64,000 bases of DNA from Pelomonas sp. CA6. GTDB taxonomy: Bacteria; Pseudomonadota; Gammaproteobacteria; Burkholderiales; Burkholderiaceae_C. Every line of letters begins with the position of its first letter. Positions within the stretch are counted from its first letter, which is position 1. Location: NCBI RefSeq assembly GCF_022549225.1, contig NZ_JAKZFD010000005.1, positions 305,598-369,597 of the forward strand. Reading direction: 5' to 3'. Shown in pieces: positions 54,739 to 63,995 of the stretch. Both the position numbers and the translations under genes were made by a program. The notes under the pieces were generated by a model, which was given only the letters and a program-made list of their open reading frames with translations, had not been told where the DNA came from and made no database searches.

Positions 54739-55998
54739 ATGAACTGGCCCTATGAGCTGCAAATCGGCTGGCGCTACACCCGCGCCGGTCGCGGCGGGCG
54801 GCGCAACCGCTTCATCTCCTTCATTTCCGGCGTGTCCATGCTGGGCATCGCGCTGGGCGTGGCGGCGCTGATCATCGTGCTGTCGGTGATGAACGGCTTC
54901 CAGAAGGAGGTGCGCGACCGCATGCTGTCGGTGATCGCCCATGTCGAGCTGAGCAGCTACAGCGGCGAGGCGCTGCCCGATTGGTCCGCGCTGGCCCAGC
55001 AGGCGCGCCGCAACCCGGCGGTGGTCGGCGCCGCGCCCTTCGTGGCCTCCCAGGTGCTGGTGGCGCGCGGCGAGGACATGCGCGGCGCCATCGTGCGCGG
55101 CATCGACCCGGCGCGCGAGCCCGAGCTGACGCCACTGGCCAAGCAACTGGCGGGCGAGGGCCTGCTCGCACGGCTGCAACCGGGGCAGTGGAACATCATC
55201 CTGGGCCTGGAGCTGGCGCGCCAGCTGGGCGTGCAGGTGGGCGACAGCATCTCCGTCGTCGCGCCCTCGGGCCAGGTCACGCCGGCGGGCGTGCTGCCGC
55301 GCATCAAGTCCTTCAGGCTGGTGGGCGTCTTCCATGCCGGCCACTACGAGTACGACAGCGGCCTGGCCCTGGTCCACGTGGACGACGCGGCCGCGCTGTT
55401 CCGCACCGGCGGTCCCACCGGGGTGCAGCTGAAGCTGGCGGACGTGCACGAGGCGCGTCGCGTCGGCGACGAGCTGGCGCGCCAGCTCGGGCCGGACATC
55501 CGCGTGCGCGACTGGACGCGCACCAATGCCAACTGGTACGACGCGGTGCAGGTCGAGAAGCGCATGATGGGCATCATCCTGACTCTGATCGTCGCGGTCG
55601 CGGCCTTCAATCTGGTGTCGACCCTGGTGATGACGGTGACCGACAAGCAGGCCGACATCGCCATCCTGCGCACTCTGGGCGCGAGCCCGCGTTCGGTGAT
55701 GGGCATCTTCATGATGCAGGGCGCCACCGCCGGCGTGATCGGCACGGCGGCCGGCGTGGGGCTGGGCCTGCTGGTGGCCTACAACTTGGACGTGATCGTG
55801 CCGGCGATCGAGCGGCTGCTGAACACCCAGTTCCTGCCCGCCAGCATGTATCTGATCAGTCACATGCCCAGCGACCCCCAGGCCGCGGACATCGTGCCCA
55901 TCACCATCACCTCGCTGGTGCTGGCCTTCGTGGCCACGCTGTATCCCAGCTGGCGCGCCAGCCGCGTCCAACCGGCCCAGGCGCTGCGCTATGAATGA
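54739..55998 (+). CDS. lolC: Lipoprotein-releasing ABC permease (LolC/E)
   Basis: A 419-residue permease of the LolCDE complex that releases lipoproteins from the inner membrane to LolA. It begins with [12 protein letters not shown] and the first helix [23 protein letters not shown], has a long periplasmic domain (about 50-270), and ends with three more helices ([59 protein letters not shown]). With only one permease before lolD, this looks like the LolF-type single-permease arrangement. A TAGCAT 8 bases before the ATG may be the -10 of a near-leaderless transcript. Its stop lies inside the lolD start region (8-base overlap). Confidence 0.93.
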   Translation: MNWPYELQIGWRYTRAGRGGRRNRFISFISGVSMLGIALGVAALIIVLSVMNGFQKEVRDRMLSVIAHVELSSYSGEALPDWSALAQQARRNPAVVGAAPFVASQVLVARGEDMRGAIVRGIDPAREPELTPLAKQLAGEGLLARLQPGQWNIILGLELARQLGVQVGDSISVVAPSGQVTPAGVLPRIKSFRLVGVFHAGHYEYDSGLALVHVDDAAALFRTGGPTGVQLKLADVHEARRVGDELARQLGPDIRVRDWTRTNANWYDAVQVEKRMMGIILTLIVAVAAFNLVSTLVMTVTDKQADIAILRTLGASPRSVMGIFMMQGATAGVIGTAAGVGLGLLVAYNLDVIVPAIERLLNTQFLPASMYLISHMPSDPQAADIVPITITSLVLAFVATLYPSWRASRVQPAQALRYE

Positions 55999-56686
55999 GT
56001 CCGCGATGAACGACACGCCGGTGCTGCAGGGGCTGGGGCTGTCCAAGCGCTTCCAGGAAGGGACGCTGGATGTCCAGGTCTTCCAGGGCCTGGACCTGAC
56101 CGTGGGAGCGGGCCAGACCCTGGCCGTGCTGGGCGCCTCGGGCTCGGGCAAGAGCACGCTGCTGCACATCCTGGGTGGGCTGGACCTGCCCAGCGCCGGT
56201 CGCGTGCTGCTGAAGGGCCAGGACCTGGCCGCGCTGGGCGAAGCCGAGCGCGGCCGCTGGCGCAACCAGCACCTGGGCTTTGTCTACCAGTTCCATCACC
56301 TGCTGCCGGAGTTCAGTGCGCTGGACAACGTCGCGATGCCGCTGCGCATCCGTCGCATGCCCCAGGCCCAGGCGCACGAGCAGGCGGCTGCGATGCTGGC
56401 CCGCGTGGGCCTGGGCGCGCGCGTGAAGCACCGGCCCGGCGAACTCTCCGGCGGCGAGCGTCAGCGCGTGGCCATCGCGCGCGCGCTGGTCACGCGGCCG
56501 GCCTGCGTGCTGGCCGACGAACCCACCGGCAACCTGGACCGCGGCACCGCCAACGCGGTGTTCGACCTGATGCTGGAGATGGCGAGGGAGCAGGGCACTG
56601 CCTTTGTGCTGGTCACCCACGACCAGGACCTGGCCGCGCGCTGCGAGCTGCAGCGCCGCATCGAAGGGGGCCGGCTGCGGGACTGA
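55991..56686 (+). CDS. lolD: Lipoprotein-releasing ABC ATPase
   Basis: A 231-residue ATPase for the LolC-type permease. Walker [10 protein letters not shown] is at about 49-57, the Q-loop [22 protein letters not shown], signature [15 protein letters not shown], Walker [13 protein letters not shown] and the H-loop [13 protein letters not shown] is the LolD hallmark. The ATG at 55991 overlaps lolC by 8 bases; an ATG five codons later (56006) is possible. Confidence 0.96.
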   Translation: MNESAMNDTPVLQGLGLSKRFQEGTLDVQVFQGLDLTVGAGQTLAVLGASGSGKSTLLHILGGLDLPSAGRVLLKGQDLAALGEAERGRWRNQHLGFVYQFHHLLPEFSALDNVAMPLRIRRMPQAQAHEQAAAMLARVGLGARVKHRPGELSGGERQRVAIARALVTRPACVLADEPTGNLDRGTANAVFDLMLEMAREQGTAFVLVTHDQDLAARCELQRRIEGGRLRD

Positions 56687-56704
56687 AGTAGCATGCGTCC
56701 CATC

Positions 56705-57577
56705 ATGAATGCGACGCAGTCTTCCCGTTTCATCCTCAAGCTCAGCTGCCCGGACCGGGCCGGCATCGTCCACGCCGTGACCGGCGTGCTGCTGGAGCAG
56801 GGCGCCAACATCCTCACCTCGGCCCAGCACGGCGACGCCGACCACCAGCGCTTCTTCATGCGCATCGAGTTCGACTGCGGCCAGCCGCGCGAGGTCAGCG
56901 CGCTGCGCGAGGCCTTCGCGCCGCTGGCACAGCGCCTGGACATGGACTGGACCCTGGTGGACGCGACGCGCAAGACGCGCGTGCTGTTGATGGTCTCCAA
57001 GCTGGGGCACTGCCTGAACGACCTGCTGTTCCGCGTCCGCACCCAGCACCTGGCGATCGAGATTCCTGCCATCGTCTCCAACCACCGCGACTTCTACCAG
57101 CTGGCCGCCTCGCACGACATTCCCTTCCACCACCTGCCGCTGCTCAACGCCAGCGAGGCGCAGAAGGCTGCGCAGGAGGCGCGCATCCGCGAACTGATCG
57201 CCGAGCAGCAGATCGACCTGGTGGTGCTGGCGCGCTACATGCAGATCCTCTCGCCCGCGCTGTGCCGCGAGCTGCAGGGCCGGGTGATCAACATCCACCA
57301 CAGCTTCCTGCCCAGCTTCAAGGGCGCGCGCCCCTACCACCAGGCCCACGAGCGCGGCGTCAAGCTGATCGGCGCCACCGCGCACTACGTGACCTCGGAC
57401 CTGGACGAGGGGCCCATCATCGAGCAGGACGTGGCCCGCATCGACCACAGCATGACGCCGGACCAGTTGGTGGCCATGGGCCGCGACGTCGAGTGCGTGA
57501 CGCTGGCGCGCGCGATCCAGTGGCATGCCGAGCATCGGGTGCTGCTCAACGGGCATCGCACCGTGGTCTTCCGCTGA
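56705..57577 (+). CDS. purU: Formyltetrahydrofolate deformylase
   Basis: A 290-residue enzyme hydrolysing 10-formyl-THF to THF and formate, balancing one-carbon and glycine pools. An N-terminal ACT domain (SSRFILKLSCPDRAGIVHAVTGVLLEQGANI) is followed by a formyltransferase-fold domain with VSNHRDFYQLAASHDIPFHHLP, LARYMQILSP, NIHHSFLPSFKGARPYHQA and TSDLDEGPIIEQDV; the catalytic Asn-His-Asp set is present. The start may also be 56693. It produces formate in a genome that has an fds operon, though the two are 17 kb apart. Confidence 0.95.
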   Translation: MNATQSSRFILKLSCPDRAGIVHAVTGVLLEQGANILTSAQHGDADHQRFFMRIEFDCGQPREVSALREAFAPLAQRLDMDWTLVDATRKTRVLLMVSKLGHCLNDLLFRVRTQHLAIEIPAIVSNHRDFYQLAASHDIPFHHLPLLNASEAQKAAQEARIRELIAEQQIDLVVLARYMQILSPALCRELQGRVINIHHSFLPSFKGARPYHQAHERGVKLIGATAHYVTSDLDEGPIIEQDVARIDHSMTPDQLVAMGRDVECVTLARAIQWHAEHRVLLNGHRTVVFR

Positions 57578-57594
57578 CGCCGGGGCCGCGCGGC

Positions 57595-58410
57595 ATGTGG
57601 ATCGATACCCACTGCCATCTGGACGCGGCCGAGTTCGACGCCGACCGCGAGGCGGTGGTGGCGCGCGCGCGCGCCGCCAGCGTCACGCAACTGGTGCTGC
57701 CGGCGGTGGAGGTGGGCAACTTCGGCGCGGTGCGCGAGCTGGCGCACCGCCATGGCCTTGCCTATGCGCTGGGCATCCACCCGCTGTACGTGATGCGCGC
57801 CGGCGAGCAAGACCTGACCCTGCTGGACGAGGCGCTGCAGCGCCACCGCGACGACGAGCGCCTGGTGGCCGTGGGCGAAATCGGATTGGATTTCTTCGTG
57901 CCCGGGCTGGATGCGCAGCGCCAGCAGCATTTCTACCGAGCCCAGCTCGGGCTGGCGCGCCGCCATGGGCTGCCGGTGCTGCTGCATGTGCGGCGCAGCG
58001 CGGACCAGTTGCTGGCCGGGCTGCGCAGGGCCGAGGGCGTGACGGGCATCGCCCATGCCTTCAACGGCAGCGACGAGCAGGCCCGCCGCTTCGTCGAAAT
58101 GGGCTTCCGGCTGGGCTTCGGCGGTACGCTGACGTTCGATCGCTCGCTGCAGATCCGCCGGCTGGCGGCCGGATTGCCGGAGTCGGCGCTGGTGCTGGAA
58201 ACGGATGCGCCGGACATCCCGCCACACTGGCTGTACAAGACGGCGGCGCAGCGCTCCGCCGGCGAGCGCGCGCGCAACGAGCCCGGCGAGCTGCCACGCA
58301 TCGGCGCCGAGCTGGCGCGCCTGCGCGGCTGGACGCCGGAGCTGGCCGCGCGCATCACCTCGGCCAATGCGCGCGCGGCGCTGCCCAAACTGGCCGCCCT
58401 GGAAACCTGA
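57595..58410 (+). CDS. tatD: TatD-family metal-dependent hydrolase
   Basis: A 271-residue TIM-barrel metallo-hydrolase, a predicted 3'-5' exonuclease. The two N-terminal histidines are H6 and H8 (DTHCHLD); the rest of the metal site is visible in VGEIGLDF, LLHVRRSADQLLAGL, GIAHAFNGSDEQARRF and LETDAPDIPPHW. TatD-type proteins process damaged DNA and RNA ends. It starts 17 bases after purU and is followed within 3 bases by the deoxyinosine glycosylase gene, which suggests a small DNA-repair pair. Confidence 0.93.
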   Translation: MWIDTHCHLDAAEFDADREAVVARARAASVTQLVLPAVEVGNFGAVRELAHRHGLAYALGIHPLYVMRAGEQDLTLLDEALQRHRDDERLVAVGEIGLDFFVPGLDAQRQQHFYRAQLGLARRHGLPVLLHVRRSADQLLAGLRRAEGVTGIAHAFNGSDEQARRFVEMGFRLGFGGTLTFDRSLQIRRLAAGLPESALVLETDAPDIPPHWLYKTAAQRSAGERARNEPGELPRIGAELARLRGWTPELAARITSANARAALPKLAALET

Positions 58411-58413
58411 ACC

Positions 58414-58914
58414 ATGACGAATGAACGACTGCAGGGGCTGGCGCCGGTCTGGCAGCCCGAGTCGCGCCTGCTGGTGCTGGGGAGCTTTCCCGGCGAGGCC
58501 TCGCTGCGCGCGGGCCAGTATTACGGTCATCCGCGCAATCAGTTCTGGCGCCTGCTCGGCACGCTCTGGGGGCAGGACCTGGCGGCGATGGACTACGAGC
58601 GGCGCATCGAATGGGTGCGGCTCAAGGGGCTGGCCATCTGGGACGTCTATGCCAGCTGCGAACGCGAGGGCAGCCTGGACAGCGCGATCCGCGAGCCGCA
58701 GCTCAATCCGCTGCCGGAGCTGGTCGCGCGCATGCCGCGCCTGCGTGCCATCGCCCACAATGGCGGCGAATCCGCGCGCGCCATGCGCATCACCGGCCGG
58801 CTGGGGCTGCCGGTCGTGCGCCTGCCCTCGACCAGCCCGGCCAACGCCTCCTGGAGCTTCGAGCGCAAGCTGGACGCCTGGCGTCAACTGTTTGAACAAG
58901 TGGAACTGATTTGA
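58414..58914 (+). CDS. DNA-deoxyinosine glycosylase (UDG superfamily, family 6-like)
   Basis: A 166-residue base-excision enzyme of the uracil-DNA-glycosylase fold. LLVLGSFPGEASLRAGQYYGHPRNQFWRLLG contains motif 1 and the HPRNQFW catalytic block; AIAHNGGESARA and RLPSTSPANASWSFERK are the other conserved segments. Family members excise hypoxanthine from deaminated adenine. It begins 3 bases after tatD, and its stop is overlapped by the next gene (TTGA). Confidence 0.87.
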   Translation: MTNERLQGLAPVWQPESRLLVLGSFPGEASLRAGQYYGHPRNQFWRLLGTLWGQDLAAMDYERRIEWVRLKGLAIWDVYASCEREGSLDSAIREPQLNPLPELVARMPRLRAIAHNGGESARAMRITGRLGLPVVRLPSTSPANASWSFERKLDAWRQLFEQVELI

Positions 58915-59711
58915 GTCAACGAGCCAAGACCGCGAAGCCCGGCCGCATCGACTGCGTGCCGGCAACGCTGAGCGAATTCGACGGCGTGCGCTTTCTGCAC
59001 CTGGATTCCATCTGGGTGCAGGGCGCCATGCGCATACGCAAGCCGCAGCAGCTGGAGCTGGAATACATCCAGCGCATGATGGCCTGGATGCTGTGGCGCG
59101 ACACCCGCACGCTGGGGCAGGGGCATGCCGTGCAACTGGGGCTGGGAGCGGCGGCGCTGACGCGCTTCAGCCACACGCGGCTGAAGATGAAGACCACCGC
59201 GGTGGAGCTGAACCCCAGCGTGATCTCGGCCTGCCGCAACTGGTTCCACCTGCCGGCCGACGACGAACGGCTCACCGTGCTGCACGAGGATGCCGGCGCC
59301 TGGGTGGCCGACGCCGCGAACTGGGGCGAGGTGGACGTGCTCAACGTGGACCTCTACGACCACGAGGCCGCCGGCCCGGTGCTGGACGACGAGGAGTTCT
59401 ACCAGCACTGCCGCGCGGTGCTCGCCGATGGCGGCCTGATGACGGTGAACCTGTTCGGGCGCAGCGCCAGCTTCGCACGCAGCGCCTCGCGCATCGCGCG
59501 GGCTTTCGGTTCCGACCAGGTCTGGCACCTGGCGCCGACGCGGGAGGGCAACACCGTGGTCGTCGCCGCCCGCGGCGTGACCGTGCCCGACCGCGAGGAA
59601 CTGGAGCGGCGTGCGGCTAACATCGAATCGCGCTTCGATCTTCCGGCGCGCAAGTGGCTGCGCCTGGTGCGGCCGCTGCCCATCAGCATCATCAACCAGA
59701 TCCGCGATTGA
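58911..59711 (+). CDS. Spermidine-synthase-like methyltransferase-fold protein
   Basis: A 266-residue Rossmann-fold protein of the spermidine-synthase family. AVQLGLGAAALTRFSHTRL is the cofactor loop, TTAVELNPSVISACRNWF the acidic end of strand 2, and NVDLYDHEAAGPVLDDEEFYQHCRAVLADGGLMTVNLFG the catalytic-loop region, where DLYDHEA replaces the canonical DSSDP-type substrate site. It may therefore not make spermidine. The start is TTG at 58911, overlapping the glycosylase stop (TTGA); no ATG is available near the conserved N terminus. Confidence 0.78.
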   Translation: MSQRAKTAKPGRIDCVPATLSEFDGVRFLHLDSIWVQGAMRIRKPQQLELEYIQRMMAWMLWRDTRTLGQGHAVQLGLGAAALTRFSHTRLKMKTTAVELNPSVISACRNWFHLPADDERLTVLHEDAGAWVADAANWGEVDVLNVDLYDHEAAGPVLDDEEFYQHCRAVLADGGLMTVNLFGRSASFARSASRIARAFGSDQVWHLAPTREGNTVVVAARGVTVPDREELERRAANIESRFDLPARKWLRLVRPLPISIINQIRD

Positions 59712-59760
59712 CGGCGGAGCCGGTGGCGTCAGACCGCGAAGCGACAGAAGGGTCAGTTCA

Positions 59761-61560
59761 GTGAGCGCGAACATCACAAGCGGCGCCCGTGGCGCCGCGC
59801 CGGGACGGACAGAACACAGGCTGGAATGGCGCACCCTGCTGCAATGGCTGCTCGCCGACGGTCTGATCGACGACGAACAGTGCAGGCAGACCGAGGCGCG
59901 CTTCGCCGCTGGCGATAGCAGCATGCATGCGCTGGTGCGCCTGGCTCGCGCGGGGCTCATGCGGGCTGACAATGGCAAGCCGCTGGACATGGAAGGCCTC
60001 ACCGAATGGCTGGCCGGGCGGGTCAAGTTGCCCTATCTGCGCATCGACCCGCTGAAGGTCGACGTGGGCCGCGTCGCCGACATCATGTCCGCCGGCTATG
60101 CCGAGGCGCGGCGCAGCCTGCCGGTGCAGGTGGGCTTGACCGAGGTCACGATCGCCACGGCGGAACCGTTGGACACCGATTGGGTGGCGCAGATCGAGTC
60201 CCATACGCGCAAGGCGGTCAAGCTGGTGGTGGCCAGCCCGCTCGACATCGCGCGCTACACGACCGAGTTCTACACGCTGGCTCGCTCGGTGCGCGCAGCG
60301 GTGAAGACCGGTGAGCTGACCCAGCCGGCCAGCTTCGAGCAACTGGTGGAGCTGGGGCGCAGCAACAAGCAACTGGATGCCAACGACCAGGGCGTGGTGC
60401 AGGTGGTGGACTGGCTGTGGCAGTACGCCTTCGACCAGCGCGCCAGTGACATTCACCTGGAGCCGCGACGGGAGATGGGGCTGATCCGCTTCCGCATCGA
60501 TGGCGTGCTGCACACGGTCTACCAGCTGCCGCCCGCGGTGCTCAGCGCGATGACCTCGCGCATCAAGCTGCTCGGGCGCATGGACGTGGTGGAACGGCGC
60601 CGGCCGCTGGACGGCCGCATCAAGACGCGCAACCCCGCCGGCGAGGAGGTGGAAATGCGCCTGTCCACGCTGCCCACGGCCTTCGGCGAGAAGATGGTGA
60701 TGCGTATCTTCGACCCCGACACCGCGGTGAAGGAGCTCGCGCAACTGGGCTTCTCGGCCCACGACGCCGAGCGCTGGAACCGGCTGACGGCGCAGACGCA
60801 CGGCATCATCCTTGTCACCGGCCCGACCGGCAGCGGCAAGACCTCGACGCTGTACTCCACGCTGCGCCGGCTGGCCACCGACGAGGTGAACGTCTGCACG
60901 GTGGAAGACCCGATCGAAATGATTGAGCCGGCCTTCAACCAGACCCAGGTCCAGGCCTCGCTGGACTTCGGCTTTGCCGAGGGGCTGCGCGCGCTGATGC
61001 GCCAGGACCCGGACATCATCATGGTCGGCGAGATCCGCGATCTGGAAACGGCCGAGATGGCGATCCAGGCCGCGCTCACCGGTCACTTGGTGTTCTCGAC
61101 CCTGCACACCAACGATTCGGCCTCGGCGATCACACGCTTGATGGACCTGGGCGTGCCACCCTACCTGATCCACGCCACCGTGATCGGCGTGCTGGCGCAG
61201 CGCCTGGTGCGCACGCTGTGCCCGCATTGCAAGACCCCCGATCCCGAGGTCACGCGCGACAGCCTCAACGACATGCTCAAGCCCTGGCGGCTCAGCGGTG
61301 GCGTCAAACCCTACCGCCCGGTGGGTTGCCTGGACTGTCGCCATACCGGTTACCGGGGACGCTCGGGCCTGTTCGAGCTGCTTGTCCTGAGCGAGCCGGT
61401 CCGCCAGCATCTGCATCCGCGTACCGACATCGACGCCTTGCGTCGCCAGGCGCTGCAGGAAGGCCTGAGGCCGCTGCGCATGGCGGGCGCGATGAAGATC
61501 GCCGAAGGCCTGACCACGCTGGAGGAAGTGCTGCGCAGCACGCCGGCCTGGGAGCATTGA
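59761..61560 (+). CDS. GspE/PilB-family type II/IV assembly ATPase (orphan)
   Basis: A 599-residue secretion/pilus-type ATPase. An N-terminal GspE-like domain (LLQWLLADGLIDDEQCRQTEARF...LPYLRIDPLKVDVGRV) precedes the catalytic core with ASDIHLEPR, Walker A GPTGSGKT (about 354-361), the Asp box, Walker B DPDIIMVGEIRDLETAE, the His box TGHLVFSTLHTNDSASA and a zinc site from two CxxC pairs (LCPHC, CLDC). Everything needed for ATPase activity is present, but no pilin, secretin or inner-membrane platform gene is nearby. The GTG start at 59761 follows AGAAGGG 8 bases earlier. Confidence 0.9.
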   Translation: MSANITSGARGAAPGRTEHRLEWRTLLQWLLADGLIDDEQCRQTEARFAAGDSSMHALVRLARAGLMRADNGKPLDMEGLTEWLAGRVKLPYLRIDPLKVDVGRVADIMSAGYAEARRSLPVQVGLTEVTIATAEPLDTDWVAQIESHTRKAVKLVVASPLDIARYTTEFYTLARSVRAAVKTGELTQPASFEQLVELGRSNKQLDANDQGVVQVVDWLWQYAFDQRASDIHLEPRREMGLIRFRIDGVLHTVYQLPPAVLSAMTSRIKLLGRMDVVERRRPLDGRIKTRNPAGEEVEMRLSTLPTAFGEKMVMRIFDPDTAVKELAQLGFSAHDAERWNRLTAQTHGIILVTGPTGSGKTSTLYSTLRRLATDEVNVCTVEDPIEMIEPAFNQTQVQASLDFGFAEGLRALMRQDPDIIMVGEIRDLETAEMAIQAALTGHLVFSTLHTNDSASAITRLMDLGVPPYLIHATVIGVLAQRLVRTLCPHCKTPDPEVTRDSLNDMLKPWRLSGGVKPYRPVGCLDCRHTGYRGRSGLFELLVLSEPVRQHLHPRTDIDALRRQALQEGLRPLRMAGAMKIAEGLTTLEEVLRSTPAWEH

Positions 61561-61637
61561 GGTCGCGCGCCGGGGACAGTGAGCCCATTGGCGCAGGCTA
61601 CGTGGAAACCCACAACGGGGGCTGCGTTGGCGCTCCC

Positions 61638-61643
61638 TAGAAT
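61638..61643 (+). promoter_or_regulatory. -10 element of tctBA
   Basis: TAGAAT 34 bases before the tctB ATG, followed by CCGCGCC as at other promoters in this window. No clear -35. An AAGAGG at 61661-61666 serves as ribosome binding site. Confidence 0.45.
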
Positions 61644-61676
61644 CCGCGCCATCCAAGACTAAAAGAGGTCCCATCC

Positions 61677-62141
61677 ATGAAGATCAAGAGCCAGCGCGAT
61701 TTCTGGTCCGGGCTGCTGTTTATCGTCGTCGGTGCCGCGTTCGCTTGGGGGGCGACCGAGTACAGCTTTGGGTCGTCGGCCAAGCCGGGGCCGGGCTACT
61801 TTCCTTTCGGTCTGGGGGTGCTCCTGTCCGTGCTCGGTGCTCTGGTGCTGTTCGGCGCACTGACCATCGAAGCCCGCGACGGCGACCCCGTCGGGCCCTT
61901 CGCCTGGCGGCCGCTGCTGGTCGTCGTCGGATCCATCGTGCTGTTCGGTGCACTGCTGCCACGCCTGGGGCTGGTGGTGGCCCTGCCGGCGCTGATCATC
62001 GTGGCCGCGCTGGCCAGCGATGAGTTCCATTGGAAGGATGCCTTGATCAGCAGCGTGGTGCTGACCCTGGCGAGCTGGGGCATCTTCGTCTGGGGGCTCA
62101 AGCTGAGCCTGCCGATGTGGCCGACCGTTGCGCTGGGCTGA
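61677..62141 (+). CDS. tctB: Tripartite tricarboxylate transporter small membrane subunit
   Basis: A 154-residue four-helix membrane protein: FWSGLLFIVVGAAFAWGATEYSFG, FGLGVLLSVLGALVLFGAL, LLVVVGSIVLFGALLPRLGLVVALPALIIVAALA and ISSVVLTLASWGIFVWGL. The GPGYFPFGLG loop after helix 1 is the TctB signature. It supports TctA in proton- or sodium-driven uptake of a di- or tricarboxylate delivered by a periplasmic TctC. No tctC gene is in the window. It ends 10 bases before tctA. Confidence 0.92.
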   Translation: MKIKSQRDFWSGLLFIVVGAAFAWGATEYSFGSSAKPGPGYFPFGLGVLLSVLGALVLFGALTIEARDGDPVGPFAWRPLLVVVGSIVLFGALLPRLGLVVALPALIIVAALASDEFHWKDALISSVVLTLASWGIFVWGLKLSLPMWPTVALG

Positions 62142-62151
62142 AGGAGCCGTC

Positions 62152-63660
62152 ATGGAATTGCTGAACAACCTGCTGCTGGGCTTCCAGACCGCGCTCACGG
62201 GACAGAACCTGCTGTACGCCTTCGGCGGCGCGGTGTTGGGCACGCTGATCGGCGTGCTGCCCGGGCTGGGCCCCGTCGCGACGATCGCGATGCTGCTGCC
62301 GTCCATCTATTCGCTGGACGCCACGCCGGCGCTGATCATGCTCGCCGGCATCTACTACGGCGCCCAGTACGGCGGCTCCACAACCGCCATCCTGATCAAC
62401 GTGCCCGGCGAATCGTCCTCCGTGGTCACCGCGATCGACGGCTACCAGATGGCGCGCCAGGGGCGGGCCGGCGCCGCGCTGGCTGCGGCCGGGCTGGGGT
62501 CCTTCTTCGCGGGCTGCGTGGGCACGGTGGTGATCGCCGCATTTGCGCCGCCGCTGACCGAACTGGCCTTCAAGTTCGGCTCGGCCGAGTACTTTTCGTT
62601 GATGGTGCTGGGTCTGGTGGGCGCCGTCGTGCTGGCCTCGGGCAGTCTGATCAAGGCGATTGCGATGATCGTGCTGGGCTTGCTGCTGGGCCAGATCAAC
62701 ACCGACGTGATCTCCGGCACCCCGCGCTTTTCGTTTGACATCCCCGAGCTGACCGATGGCATCAACTTCGTCGTCATCGCGATGGGCATCTTCGGCTTCG
62801 GCGAGATCATCGCCAACCTCGGGCAGCCCGCGGAGCACCGGGAGGTGTTCACCAAGGACGTGAAGGGCCTGTGGCCAACGAAGGAAGACTTCCACGAGGC
62901 CTGGCCCTCGGTGGTGCGCGGCACCGCGCTGGGCTCGGTGCTGGGAGTGCTGCCGGGCGGTGGTGCCTTGCTCGCCTCCTTCGCGGCCTACACGCTGGAA
63001 AAGAAGGTGGTGCGCAACCCCCGCCATCCCTTCGGCAAGGGCGCCATCCAGGGCGTGGCCGGCCCCGAGTCGGCCAACAACGCCGGGGCGCAGACCAGCT
63101 TCATCCCCATGCTGACCCTGGGCATACCGCCCAATGCGGTGATGGCGCTGATGGTGGGCGCGATGACCATCAAGGGCATCCAGCCTGGCCCCCAGGTCAT
63201 GACCAGCAATCCGGAGCTCTTCTGGGGCCTGATCGCATCGATGTGGATTGGCAACCTGATGCTGGTCGTGCTGAATCTGCCGCTGATCGGCATCTGGATC
63301 AAGCTGCTGAGCGTGCCCTACCGCTTCCTGTTCCCGGCCATCGTGGTGTTCTGCTGCATAGGCACCTATACGCTCAACAACAACAGCTTCGACGTGTATG
63401 TGACGGCCGCGTTCGCGGTGGTGGGCTACCTCTTCTACAAGCTGAGCTGCGAGCCCGCGCCATTGCTGCTGGGCTTCATCCTGGGACCCATGATGGAGGA
63501 GCATCTGCGCCGTGCGCTGCTGCTGTCGCGCGGGGACTGGAGCACCTTCGTGAACCGCCCGCTGTCGGCGGGCTTACTGGCCGCCGCCGCCTTGATGGTG
63601 GTGGTCGTGCTGCTGCCCGCGATCCGCAGCAAGCGCGAGGAAGCCTTCCAAGAAGACTGA
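62152..63660 (+). CDS. tctA: Tripartite tricarboxylate transporter large membrane subunit
   Basis: A 502-residue membrane subunit of about 12 helices. Two TctA hallmarks are present: the N-terminal GVLPGLGPVATIAMLLP with YYGAQYGGSTTAILINVPGE, and the internal repeat GVLPGGGALLASF with AGPESANNAGAQTSFIPMLTLGIPPNAVMALM. An AAGGAG ribosome binding site at 62141-62146 precedes the ATG. It would carry the substrate across the inner membrane; which carboxylate cannot be told. A strong terminator follows 21 bases after the stop. Confidence 0.95.
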   Translation: MELLNNLLLGFQTALTGQNLLYAFGGAVLGTLIGVLPGLGPVATIAMLLPSIYSLDATPALIMLAGIYYGAQYGGSTTAILINVPGESSSVVTAIDGYQMARQGRAGAALAAAGLGSFFAGCVGTVVIAAFAPPLTELAFKFGSAEYFSLMVLGLVGAVVLASGSLIKAIAMIVLGLLLGQINTDVISGTPRFSFDIPELTDGINFVVIAMGIFGFGEIIANLGQPAEHREVFTKDVKGLWPTKEDFHEAWPSVVRGTALGSVLGVLPGGGALLASFAAYTLEKKVVRNPRHPFGKGAIQGVAGPESANNAGAQTSFIPMLTLGIPPNAVMALMVGAMTIKGIQPGPQVMTSNPELFWGLIASMWIGNLMLVVLNLPLIGIWIKLLSVPYRFLFPAIVVFCCIGTYTLNNNSFDVYVTAAFAVVGYLFYKLSCEPAPLLLGFILGPMMEEHLRRALLLSRGDWSTFVNRPLSAGLLAAAALMVVVVLLPAIRSKREEAFQED

Positions 63661-63680
63661 ACCGCCCCGGCACCGCCCCA

Positions 63681-63722
63681 AAGCCTCCCGCGCCGCACGC
63701 AGGCGCGGGAGGCTTGTTTTTT
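63681..63722 (+). terminator. Rho-independent terminator of tctBA
   Basis: A perfect 14-bp stem AAGCCTCCCGCGCC/GGCGCGGGAGGCTT (63681-63694 with 63702-63715), 7-base loop GCACGCA, followed by GTTTTTTG. The strongest terminator in the window. Confidence 0.95.
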
Positions 63723-63733
63723 GATGGAAGCTG

Positions 63734-63995
63734 TTGCGTGCTTCTGAAACTGTGCTACAGTCACTGTCTTCGCTGATCACTGCCACGCAAAACAAGCCGG
63801 CACGATCAACGAAGCGACCGCAAGCGGTGTGCAGTCTGAATAAGAAATGCGCGCTGCAGGTTCGATCCCAAGCCGGGGTTGGCGGGCTGGATATTCAAGT
63901 GGTAATGCCGATTTGAATGTCCCGACAAATTGAAAACGAAAGTTTGAAAATTTGTTGAAAAATAGCTTGACGACTTCTGAAGTTTGAGACAGAAT
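63734..63995 (+). promoter_or_regulatory. Two promoters with an AT-rich UP-like stretch at the right edge (rRNA/tRNA style)
   Basis: Promoter 1: TTGCGT (63734-63739), 16-base spacer, TACAGT (63756-63761). Promoter 2: TTGACG (63967-63972), 17-base spacer, CAGAAT (63990-63995), followed by CTCGG. An A/T-tract of about 45 bases (63920-63966, several AAA/TTT runs) lies directly before the second -35, as in UP elements. There is no protein gene in the 278 bases after the tctA terminator. This looks like the upstream region of a stable-RNA operon, possibly rRNA, beginning just beyond the window. Confidence 0.5.
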
